Assembly: GCA_014773175.1 (NCBI GenBank)
Contig: VXCM01000505.1
Location: 180,763 to 244,762, forward strand
From: Lucifuga dentata
Lineage: Eukaryota > Chordata > Actinopteri > Ophidiiformes > Bythitidae
Reading direction: 5' to 3'
DNA length: 64,000 bases
Below the pieces are notes generated by a model. That model was not told the DNA's origin. It worked only from the letters and a program-made list of their open reading frames with translations, and did no database searches. Shown piece by piece: positions 10,839 through 21,500 of this stretch (positions are counted from its first letter, which is position 1; each line of letters starts with the position of its first letter). The translations under genes and the position numbers were made by a program.

Positions 10839-11823
10839 CCCCTTGTACCTGAGCGGTCCCGGTACTGGGATTTTAATGATGTTTTCATGAAATACCATTC
10901 ACGGACGGCATATCGGTCAACTAAATAATGCGATAGCTGACTACATGAGTTTTACGGTCATGTGAGGTTCCAAACGAGTGGTCACATGGCCCGGTGAGCC
11001 AATAGTCATTGAATTAGAGGCATGCGTAATGCATAATGTGGAAGTCAGCGGGGCACATTGTTCACCGGAGCGCATGTAGCTGCATGACATTAACGCTGGT
11101 GAGACAGAAACGGCAGTTGACAGTCGGAGTGTTGGAGTGAACTGGATGTTTGAAGATGGCAGAAGCCTGACTTTTGTGTTCTCAGGAATTATTTTGCTGT
11201 TCTTATGAATACTGGTAAATAGTTTTGTGGGGTGTTTTTCTGTTTTGACATTTTGTGCATTAGAAAATAGTTTTACAAGTATCAGTTTCTATAAGCCTGA
11301 TATGTTGATTATTATATGTTGGTTATTTTTTGTTATGTTATGCAATAAAAAAAAACTCATTTTGGAGGTAAAAGTTAAATGTTGGTGAAAAGCAATATTT
11401 CACAGACACATTACTTGTACCTGATGTAGAAACGTCATTTGACACACTGGCGTCCTCTAGGCCATCTAGTAAACTAAGACTAAAATGTATGAAAAATGCT
11501 TGTTTCACTTCTATTACATCAAACTTGGTGGTGCTCAGAAGTTTTAGAACAAATCCAGTAGGAGTGATATTCATCTCTAATTTAGAATTTTGAGAAAATG
11601 GAAGTAAAATTTTCACTTTTCTGTTGTATTTATTCAGCTCTCAGTCTGTTCTGGTGATAGTGATGGAAAATCTAACTCTATATCTAAATTCTCCAAAGTG
11701 TCACCTATCCATAGAGTACAAGATGGTGCATGTTGTCCTTATGGTTATGGAGTTATTACACATTAAATTTGTGCATGCCTTCTTTAGCTGTAAATTCCAA
11801 AAAAGAGTTCAGGGTAGAAGGGG
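10839..11823. mobile_element. piggyBac-like non-autonomous element inside the LINE
   Basis: Left end CCCCTTGTACCTGAG (10839-10853) and right end, read on the other strand, CCCCTTCTACCCTGA (11809-11823) form an imperfect inverted repeat. TTAA follows directly at 11824; on the left the matching site is TTTAAAA, a decayed or shifted TTAA. LINE reverse-transcriptase similarity stops at one border and resumes at the other. No transposase frame was recognised. Confidence 0.65.
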
Positions 11824-12607
11824 TTAACTACTAATATTAAAGAACAAGCCCACAATCTTGGGATCATTTTTGATTCAAATCTCTCTTTTGATGCTCAAGT
11901 GACTAGCGTGATGCAGTCAAGTTTCCTCCAACTAAAGGACGACACCAAGATTAAGACTTTTCTGACTTTCAAAGACTTGGAAAAGGTTATCCAGGCTTTC
12001 TTTTCCTCCAGGCTCGATTACTGTAATGCACTTTATTCTGGTATCAGCAAAAGAAACATTCACAGCTTCAGCTGATTCAGAACGCTGCTGCTTGGCTTTT
12101 AACACATCCAGAGGAAGTGACCACATCACACCAGTCCTCGCTGCCCTTCACTGGCTGCCTGACAGTTTTAGGATTGAGTTTAAGATCTTATTGCTTGTTT
12201 TTAAAGCCATACATAATCAGGCACCTGCTTAAATAAGTGATCTTTTTACTTTTTATAAACCTGATTGCTGTCTGAGATCCTCTGGCAGGAACCTTCTGGT
12301 GGTTCCCAAATCTCACCTTGTCACCAAAGGTAACCTTTTGTTATTTGTGCCCCTAAATTATGGAATTCCCTGCTGGAGGACCTGAGACTGGATCACTCAG
12401 TATCTTCTTTTAAGACCTGTCTTAAGACTTATTTTAATCATATGGCCTTCCCCTATCTATTTATGTTATTTTATTATTTTATTTATTTTTAATTGTTTTA
12501 TGGCGTGGCTTTAAATTGTTTGAAACTCATTTCATTGTGTGTTAAACTTGGATATATTGCAGAGCACCTTGTCTATTTTATAAAGGTGCTACATAAATAA
12601 AGTTTCT

Positions 12608-12608
12608 A

Positions 12609-12652
<44 letters not shown>
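12608..12652. repeat. (ATT)n microsatellite at the LINE 3' end
   Basis: ATT units directly after the LINE tail AATAAAGTTTC; likely grown from the element's terminal repeat. Confidence 0.9.
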
Positions 12653-12653
<1 letters not shown>

Positions 12654-12659
12654 CAATCT

Positions 12660-13448
12660 GTGATGTATGTATATGATCTCTTTGCCCCAGAGGGAGGCAT
12701 TTTCCAAAGTTTCAATTTTTTAAAATGTAAAGAATCTTAACAGTTTTATTTCATTTTTAAAATGAAGCTGAGGCTCTAAATGCAATATATATTTAAATTA
12801 TGATGAACGCTGTCGAATGCTTCTTTATAAATGAGTACAAATTCAGAATCTCAAAATTTGCCTTTAAACATATAAATTCTGCATCAAAGCTTTATACAAA
12901 GACAGATCTGACAGTACTAATGTGGTATATTAATATAATTCCATGCATCGGTCCAGAACAGTTATGAATTTAAAATTTAATGGTCAAAAAGATTTCTATA
13001 TGCTTCTTTAAGTAAAGACAAACATTTTAAAGCAGATATGTATTCTGCAGTAACAACTCTTGAAATTTTAATGAGCTGGTTTTGTTTAGTAGTAACTATA
13101 AACGTATTGTACAGTCTTTTCAGTGTACGTATACATTGTGACAGTTCATTGAATTTGAATAGGAAATCAGTGTATTCAGTGAAAGGAACAATATGATTTA
13201 TGTTTTTTAATGTGAACTGGTGTTTGAGTGTGTTGTGTGTCGGTGCTTAAACAGGGGTCATGTGTGTATTCAGAAAATAAGAGCTTGTTTTTTTACATTG
13301 TATGACTGTAAGACCACATATATGTACAGGAGGCGAATACAATAGCATGAGCACTGTTACAAAATAAATAATACCATTATGAAGCGTATAATATTCAGTT
13401 TTGCAGCAATTTTCTCCGAGATGCATTAATTCACCTTTATGGTTATTT
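12660..13448. other. Intergenic, no gene seen
   Basis: AT-rich DNA without recognisable repeat family or coding potential. Confidence 0.45.
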
Positions 13449-14038
13449 TTAAAGGACCATACCATCCATTTTGCATGTTTGAGCCTAATATATTCAATTT
13501 TCATATAAGTAATGTTACTGACAATCATTTTGCAAAGCATACTACTGGAATGGTGAATTAAAAATGTTTTTCCTACCTTCCATTGGTTTCAGTTCATTCT
13601 GGTACGCTATTAAAATCAGTTTGTTGATACTTGAAACGTTCTTGGGATAGGTAATCCATCATCACCAACAAGATGTGTATTCAGGTTTTTTTTTTTTTCA
13701 AAGTTACATAATTTTAGCATTTAAGCGTAATAAAAAGTGCAGAGTGAATGTATGCTTCCACCAGGGAATATAGTCCCAAAAGAAGACCTGTGTTTATGGA
13801 AAAATTTAAAGGACCGTGACTTCATAAGGCTGTGTAACTATTAGCAGGAGAAACATGGATTTTTAAGGTGGGTGTATCACTTGAATATTTGATTTTGAAA
13901 GATTAAGAGATTTTGCAAAATATCAGGAAAGCTGAAATACGGTTTTATCCTTTGGGAAATGATTGTCAATAACCTTACGTGTATGAATATTGAATATATT
14001 AGGCTCAAACATGCAAAATGGCCGGTATGGTCCTTTAA
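13449..14038 (-). mobile_element. TTAA-A element, full length (reference copy)
   Basis: 590 bases, TTAA at each end. The inverted ends extend about 90 bases, from AGGACCATACC through GCATGTTTGAGCCTAATATA to TTACTGACAATCAT. The interior has the family landmarks GGTAATCCATCATC, GGGAATATAGTCCCAAAAG and AGCAGGAGAAACATGGA. No open frame longer than about 85 codons, so it is non-autonomous. Confidence 0.9.
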
Positions 14039-14117
14039 GGCTGTTTGCGTGATTTGCACAGATTTACAGGTACTTTGATTTTTCATAGGGGGAAAAATGC
14101 GATTTAAATTAATAACC

Positions 14118-14703
14118 TTAAAGGACCACACAGTGATTTTGCAAGTTTGAGCTCAATAAATACTACCTGTATACAGGTAGTATTTATTGAGTAGTATTTA
14201 TTTATTGGTAGTAATTACTGACAACCATTTTCCAAAACTTAAATCTGTATTTTAGTTTTTGTGTTATTTTGCCAAATCCCCTAATCACTCACAATCAAAT
14301 GTTCAGGTGATACACCCACTTTAATATTTGATGTTTCACCTGCTAACACTTACACAATTGCAGAAGTCATGGTTGTTTTAATTTCTCTGTAAAAGGAGTC
14401 TTCTGCTGGGACTATATTCCCTGGCGGAGACATACATTTTCTGCCACGCTGCTGTGTTTTGGATCGGTGAAATTAAGTGAGTTTGACAAAAAACAAGAAC
14501 AGCATTTGGTTTGCTGTGATGGATTACTTATTACAAGCACATTTCAAGTCTCTATAAGTTGATTTTTACAGTGTATAGGAATAAACTGAAAGCAGTGGCA
14601 GTCTGGAAGTTCGGGAAAAAAAATCTAAAATGGTTGGCAGTAATGTTACATGTATGCAGGTTGTATTTAGTGGGTTCAAACATGCAAAACTGTGGTCCTT
14701 TAA
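14118..14703 (+). mobile_element. TTAA-B element, full length
   Basis: Starts 80 bases after the preceding A copy. It carries the B-type head (GAGCTCAATAAATACTACC), B-type interior (GTCTTCTGCTGGGACTATAT) and the inverted end TGTGGTCCTTTAA. A small local duplication and palindrome around TACCTGTATACAGGTA sits at about 14163-14180. Confidence 0.85.
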
Positions 14704-15126
14704 GCTGGTTGCATAGTTTGTTATGTAACCACCTGGGTGATTAATTGTTTGAGTTACCACCTAGTGTCTTATAAAGGGTTGTTGCAGATTGTAGCATTGT
14801 TTTACTTTCACAAAACCTGTGGACAAACTTCATTAATGTTCATAATGATGCACTTAATATTTCATTAAACATAGCACAGAGAGAAAAAAAAAGTCTACGT
14901 TACAGCCCTAAAAGCCTTCCTCTGTGTGCATCGTGTTGTGTTGCATCGGTTATCCTTTAAAAAGAAGATGATGCAGTGTGTATGAAAGTGTGTATGCTCC
15001 GCTTGTTCCACGATCCCACGGCTAACAGTCAGCACTAATTAGAAGAGGCTAACACATCGACCAGCTGGATGGTTTATCCTTTATTAATACGTAATGATTT
15101 GTGACAGCTGAAGTGTAAACAATATA

Positions 15127-15128
<2 letters not shown>

Positions 15129-15185
<57 letters not shown>
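15129..15185. repeat. (CA)n microsatellite
   Basis: About 28 uninterrupted CA units. Confidence 0.95.
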
Positions 15186-15188
<3 letters not shown>

Positions 15189-16279
15189 GATGTAAATCTA
15201 AGCCCCTTACAACTCAAAAAGCCTGCACTCATTTGAACAGACATTTAATTATTCTCTTTATATATATATATAAAAGAAGAATAAGAGATGACATAGCTCC
15301 AAAATGCACTTTACAATGTATGTTATATTTCATGTGGTCCTGCACTTTAAGGCAAAGCTCTAATCTCGTTGTACTAGTACAATGACAAAGTCTGATTCTG
15401 AAAATAGGTTTCTCCTGCCATAGCTATATTTGGCTGCTTGTAATGGGAATAAAGCATAGTTTGTACACAAATATTATATGAACATCCTTTCTTTTTTTTT
15501 TTTTTTTTTTNTTTTTTTTTTTTTTTTTTAGGTTGCTTAGATAGTCAGTGTCACTTGTTATGTAAGATGTGCAATGTGAAAATAAAAACTTGGCCTATGC
15601 AAACGACCATAAAGGGCAGAAAAAGCAAAATGCCAGGTAAGTGTTTTATTTTGCCTGCAGAGGTTTCACTTTTGTCATTAGACACAGTTCTGTTGTGTCG
15701 GTTCCGCTGCCCTATTTTTCTCTGCCACTTTCAGACATTTTGTAGAACTGAAAAATGCTGTTTGTGGTTAACATCATCTTGTGTTGAGTTCTTTCCTTTA
15801 CTGAATGCCTGAGGCCACCCACGTTACAGCGCTTCCTGGAGGCAAAGCAAAATCCATTTCTTCACTTTACGTATGCAAAAAAGGCAGAAGCCTGTACCAC
15901 TACCAGCTATAGTTTGTCTTGTTACTTGTCTGTGATAATTTTGAATATTACTAATTTCAGTTGAAGTATATGAAATGCTCCTTCTTAATTTAACAAGGTT
16001 CCTACAGTAGGTCAAATCTTTGTGTAGAGACAATAGTAATGAAATTTTACTTTTATTCATAAGGCTTAGAGAATGCAAAGGATACTGAATTCATGAAAGA
16101 AATGAATTTACATTAGGGGAGGTAAGTATTTTTTGTTATTAAAATGAAAAACTTGCAATAAACTGATAACAATTATTCCATTGCGGAAAATACACACAGA
16201 TATTTTTAAGTTAAAATAAAATATACGACCTGTTAATCAACATGACACATTTTACAATATGGTACATTTCTGTGAATAG

Positions 16280-16283
16280 AAAA

Positions 16284-16326
<43 letters not shown>

Positions 16327-16328
16327 AT
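16280..16328. repeat. (AAAT)n microsatellite
   Basis: About 12 AAAT units, roughly 240 bases before the rsph3 start codon. Confidence 0.95.
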
Positions 16329-16563
16329 TATTAATTGATTTAATAAACTTTAACTTAAATTAGCTTAGTTTTTTCAGTGTTTTTCCGCTCTCTTTTTTTT
16401 TTTTAACGGAAATGACGTAGCCATCCCGCATTAGACTTCCTTGGATACCGTTGCTATCATAAGCGTTCGGTCAGCATTTAGGCTAAAAGCTAAACCTCTT
16501 GTCGTGTTGCGTTATTAACGTGCATGAACCGTGAATACGGCTTAAGTTTTTTTGATTTTATAA

Positions 16564-18534
16564 ATGATGGCTTTCGTTTCCCAACCCCAGAAGGATCCAG
16601 ACGAGTCTTACACTTTCTATAGCCGACCCAGACCTGTGGAGAACCGCTCCAAGTACAGGGAACCTCCGTCCCAGCAGTATGTATGCTACCTTCTGCTAAG
16701 TGCTAACGCTAGTTTATGTTAGCGTTCAGAAGTGGTAGATAAACACAAGTCACAGTTTTAAGTGGCTGCTTTTGATTAAGATAAGTTAGTGAAGTTTGTC
16801 TTTTATTTTCCTCATGCTTATCTTTACACCAGCTTCTTATTTCTTATTCGAAATTTCCTGTCTGTCTTAAAAGTGGCCTGTAGAGGGCACTGTTTCATCA
16901 TTTTCAGCCCGACTCCTGTTCAAAAACTGTAACTCTAGAGAGAGAGAGAGAGAGAGAGAGAATAAGAGAATAATTCTTTTTATTTCAAAAATCATTCCCA
17001 GTAAAAGTCATAAGCAAGCAGCAAGTAAAACAAAACAAACAAAAAAAAAAAACAATATTAAAATAGAAATTTCAAGAAATTTTATATATTTATTTATTTA
17101 TTTTAAAAAGAAACCTTTTGTTCAAACTCTTTGCAGTGTGATTATTTCTGTGGTCCTTATCATCCATTTAAACAAAAAAAAAAATCTGAAAATTCAGTCA
17201 TTATCACCCACATGTGACCTGACTTGTTCTGCCTTTATGTGTCATGTAAATCTGTGTTGTTTAGGCTTTAGCATCTCAATGATAAAGTCAAGCAGTTTGT
17301 ATTTTAGCATAAAATAAGCATAAAATACAGGACCATCAGTTCTGTATTTTATGCTTGTTAGAGCTGCCTTATATTTCCATTTGGATCAGTGTTTGTGCTT
17401 TTAATTTGAGCATTTGCATTTGCAAAATTGCAAACCACAGGTAGACTTTAACCATTTTATGTATTCCTCGCAGTCTTAAAATACAACCATATAATTTTTT
17501 TTTCTGCATTACATCGTAGCAATGAGACTACAGCCAATGTTGCCATTGTTTATCTTCAAACTTATGTCAGGGACAGTTCACACATATCTCTTTCCCCATT
17601 AAAAGTTTATAACTTTGTAAGTATATATGTACATATTTGACCAGTGTTTGATGTGTAAACGTTGGTGTCAATCAGTGTTATATTAGAATGTCTTTACTTT
17701 GAGATGGCAAAATTAGTATTAAATTTATGTATGAAATGTATGAAACAACAAAACAATATCAAGATGGAAAAAGTAGTTATTGTCATGATGATCAAAATAT
17801 ACTGCGTGATGACTGGGAAAAGCATTTTTACAGGCTTGTGAATTAACTGCATGAACTATCTTTTGCTGACAATACAGGAACCCAAACAGTCACGTAAACA
17901 ATGGAAACATTATGTATGACCGCCGTGTTGTCAGAGGAAACACATATGCCCAACAAATGCCAATTGTAAGTATGCCACAGCTGTTTTAATTTGTTTAATC
18001 CCTTGTAGGTTTGCTTTTCCTCTGACTGCCACATCTTTAAAAACGTGCCTTAACATTCATCTTTGACAGGTAGCTCTGCCGGATGTTGTTGAGCTCCAAA
18101 GGCAGCAGGAACTCAGAAGGCGGGCCGTCCGTAAATGCACCAGAGAGCATTTCCGATCGATGACTCCTGAAGCTGTTCAGGGCAGAAAGCACATTGACGT
18201 GCAAACAGGTAAAGCTGCACCTGCTCTGTGTGAGAGATCCGTGTCTTTGAGATTGTGGAAGAGTGAATTTTCCATTCATTGGGGGGTTGTGGGTTCGATT
18301 CCTAGCTCCTCCTAACTTTGGTTAAAGCATCTGTGAGCACTGGTGTATGAATGTGAATGAGCGGCACTATGAGGTGTGTTGGCCCATTCAGGTTAAAAAC
18401 TGCTGTGTATAACAGCTGATTGATAAATTCTGAGCCTAACATGCAGAAATAAGCAGGGGCTGTAAGATTTCTTGTGGAAGTAATATCATTGTACATCAAC
18501 TATATTTGTTTCAACTCAGATTATAAATCAGATT

Positions 18535-18566
<32 letters not shown>

Positions 18567-21500
18567 CAGTATATGAGCTATGATATAGCTCAGATTATAA
18601 CTCACAAAGCTCTGCGAATTGTACAGGATGGACAAACAATGTGCCTAAACACACATCAGTGGTTGCCATGGCTACTGGCTGTAATTGTGGCTTTGAAATT
18701 GTTGAACACCCACCACCTGATTTGGCCCCTTCAAGGTCAACGTAAAACTCTCGAACAGGCCAGTGAACATTTCCTACAACCCTTAATCCTTAAAGGACCA
18801 TACCATCCATTTTGCTTGTTTGAGCCTAATATATTCAATTTTCATACATGTTAAGTTACTGAAAATCATTTCCCAAAAGATGAAACTTATTATATTTTGC
18901 AAAACCTCTTAATCTTTCAAAATCAAATATTCAAGCTTAAAAATCGATGTTTCACCTGCTAATAGTTATGCAGACTTACGAAGTCACGGTCATTTAAATT
19001 TTTCCATAAACACAGGTCTTCTTTTGGGACTATATTCCCTGGTGGAGGCATACATTCACTCCACGCTTTTTATTGNATTTTAATAGCGTACCAGAATGAA
19101 CTGAAACCAATGGCAGTCTGGAAGGTAGGAAAAACATTTTTAATTCACCGTTCCAGTAGTATGCTTTAGGAAATGATTGTCAGTAATGTTACATGTATGA
19201 AAATTGAATATATTAGGCTCAAGCATGCAAAATGTGTGGTATGGTCCTTTAAGAACTTTAGTTCTTTTAGTGCCACTCAGTGCCAGTAGGGGGCGTGAGT
19301 CAAGACAGAGGCTTACAGTTTATGAGGAGGATTTGGCAGTGGCTTATTTAGCAATAAAATAGAAGAATGGAAAGGAGATAAATTTGTCCTCTTTGTCAAG
19401 TCAAGTCTGGAGTTTAGACATGTTGCTCGTCTGGGCTCCTTACCGAGGATGCAACCAGCCATTACAGCCAGGGAGAGGTATCAGAAACAGAAAAGACAAA
19501 AGTTCATCTTGGTGGTCCAGAATAGAAAACACCCAGAGATCCATAATTGCCACATCTTCAGCCTTGCAAAATCTTGTTGCCTGGAAAGTTCTATGAAGGT
19601 CTTCGGATTTTCACCTCTTTCTAAACATGAAAAAGATTTTGGCTAGAACCTTTTTTGCCCGAGATGATGATGATATCAATTTGGCTGTGGAGTATTGTAT
19701 GTGTGCCAAGAAAGGAACTTCTATGAAACTGGGATAGAATCCAGCATCATAGGCAGAAATGTGTCAGGTTGAGAGGAAATTATGCTGGAAATAAATAACG
19801 ATCTTTCCACACTAGGCTCAGAACGTATCAATGAACCTTTTTACATCCATATTTTTTCTCCAGCATCGCTTTATTACAAGTTTGTCAACTATGTCTTTGG
19901 ACTCCATGTTTTTATGAATTAGCTGATCTTTATTTTTAGAGCTTTATCTGGAAGAATTAAGCGACATCATAGAAAGCAGCAACATCGAATGCCAGACTGA
20001 TGATTTCCTGGACAGACCATCCACTCCGCTCTTCATACCGGCCAAATCTGGCAAAGATGTTGCCACGCAGATAGAGGAGGGAGAGGTAGGCAGACAGATC
20101 ATCCCACGACGCAATCCCAGTCCCGTCACGAAGCATGTTTCTCTCATCTGTAGGAAGTCTAATCAACTCGTATCTCCTGCAGTTGTTTGACTTTAACAGG
20201 GAGGTGCAGCCGGTGCTGGAGGTTCTGGTGGGTAAGACGATGGAGCAGGCTCTGCTGGAGGTGATGGAGGAGGAGGAACTGGCCTGTCTGAGGACCCAGC
20301 AGAGGATCTTCCAGGAGCTCCGAAACGCTGAGCTGGCAGAGGTGCAGCGGCTGGAGGAGCAGGAGAGGCGTCATAATGAAGAGAAAGTATGTCAGTGTAG
20401 CAATATTTCTTGTATTGTGTTTTATTCTGATTTTCTTTTTTTTTTTTTTTNTTTTTTTTTTTTTGTTTAGTTCTTGCTATAGGGAGCGTCTTCATCTTTT
20501 TGGTCTTTTTGGTCCCTGTTTTGATTTTGTTGCATGTTTTTGCATTGGTTGTTATGTTTTGTGTTGGATTGGTTGACTAAATGTTACAATGCCTGTGCAA
20601 AGTAAATTTCCTTTTAGGACATTTAATAAAGGTTTGAACTTTGAACTAATCCATCTGCAGGACTCAAAGAGGAAAATCACAGCGTGGTAAAACACTCCAT
20701 TCAGTGCTGTCATGAATACAGCTTTACCACCGCAAGAAATCAGACTTTTTATCACTTTCTCCACTGTCATTCTATATTCTTTAAAACTTTTATTTGTTCA
20801 TTTATTACAAAAAAATGTGTTTCCTCTGAGTTCAGGAACACAGGTTTGCCCAGCAGAGGGAGCAGCTGGAGAAAGAGAAAGAGGTTGCCGAGAAGATCGC
20901 CGCCCAGGCGTACACCCAGCAGTATTTGGCTGATCTTGTGCCAATGGTCTTTTCCTCGCTGAGGAACCACGGTTACTTCTATGACCCTGTGAAGAAAGGT
21001 CAGTCTTCCTTTGCCGTCTTGCTTTCCTGTACGACTTTCATTCAAACTCAGCTTCCTCTTACGTAAGACTTTCTGAAAGGTGGAGGGATCACTGCAGCAG
21101 TATCTTCACTCCATCAGACCTGTGATGTGGTGACACACATCACAGGTCATTGAAGATATACTACTGTATATTGATGCTTTGTGATGAAGATGCTGATGTC
21201 GGCGTTTAAACATTTATGTGTTTCTGATTTTCAGATATCGAGACTAATTTCTTCCCGTGGCTGATGGATGAAGTTCACGCCAATTTGGAGAAGAGACGTG
21301 TAGCAAGAGAGCTGCTGGACAGTAAGGAAATAAACGAGCATTTTCAAAAGCTGCAATCTTCATTGGTTTGTAGATGTTAAAGGACCATACCGGTGTTTTT
21401 GCACATTTAAAACCCAATAAATACCACCCGCATACATGTGACATTACTGACAAGTATTTTCTAAGACAGTATTTTGTTTTTCCTGTTAAATCCCCTAATC

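Larger units (their letters stand above)
10528..12652 (+). mobile_element. L2-type LINE 3' portion, interrupted
   Basis: The left part (10528-10838) reads GSILSPSLFTIT, then MQLYVALKPGINDLSSIMSF and NSKTEIIIITPPG, the YADDTQLY-to-KTE region of teleost L2/CR1-clade reverse transcriptases with the YADD motif decayed. The right part (from 11828) reads HNLGIIFDSNLSFDAQVTSV and then HITPVLAALHWLPDSFRIE, FKILLLVFKAIHNQAP and LWNSLLEDL-like sequence, the family's C-terminus. The 3' tail ends AAGGTGCTACATAAATAAAG and then an (ATT)n run. The frame is broken by stops and by a 985-bp insertion (10839-11823). It is dead. Confidence 0.85.
14704..16400. other. Intergenic, microsatellite-rich, no gene seen
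   Basis: Contains a (CA)n run (15129-15185), a LINE-type tail fragment around 15340-15400 (CTCGTTGTACTAGTACAATG), a poly-T tract broken by an N at 15511 and an (AAAT)n run (16280-16328). Confidence 0.5.

Noticed and set aside
16677..16680. Longer rsph3 exon 1 ending at 16680 (donor GTATGC)
   Set aside because: It shifts exon 2 into a frame with an early stop; the donor at 16677 restores NIMYDRRVVRGNTYA.
19384..19646. Extra rsph3 coding exon
   Set aside because: rsph3 exons 3 and 4 already join in frame across the conserved QTELYLEELSD, so nothing is missing here.
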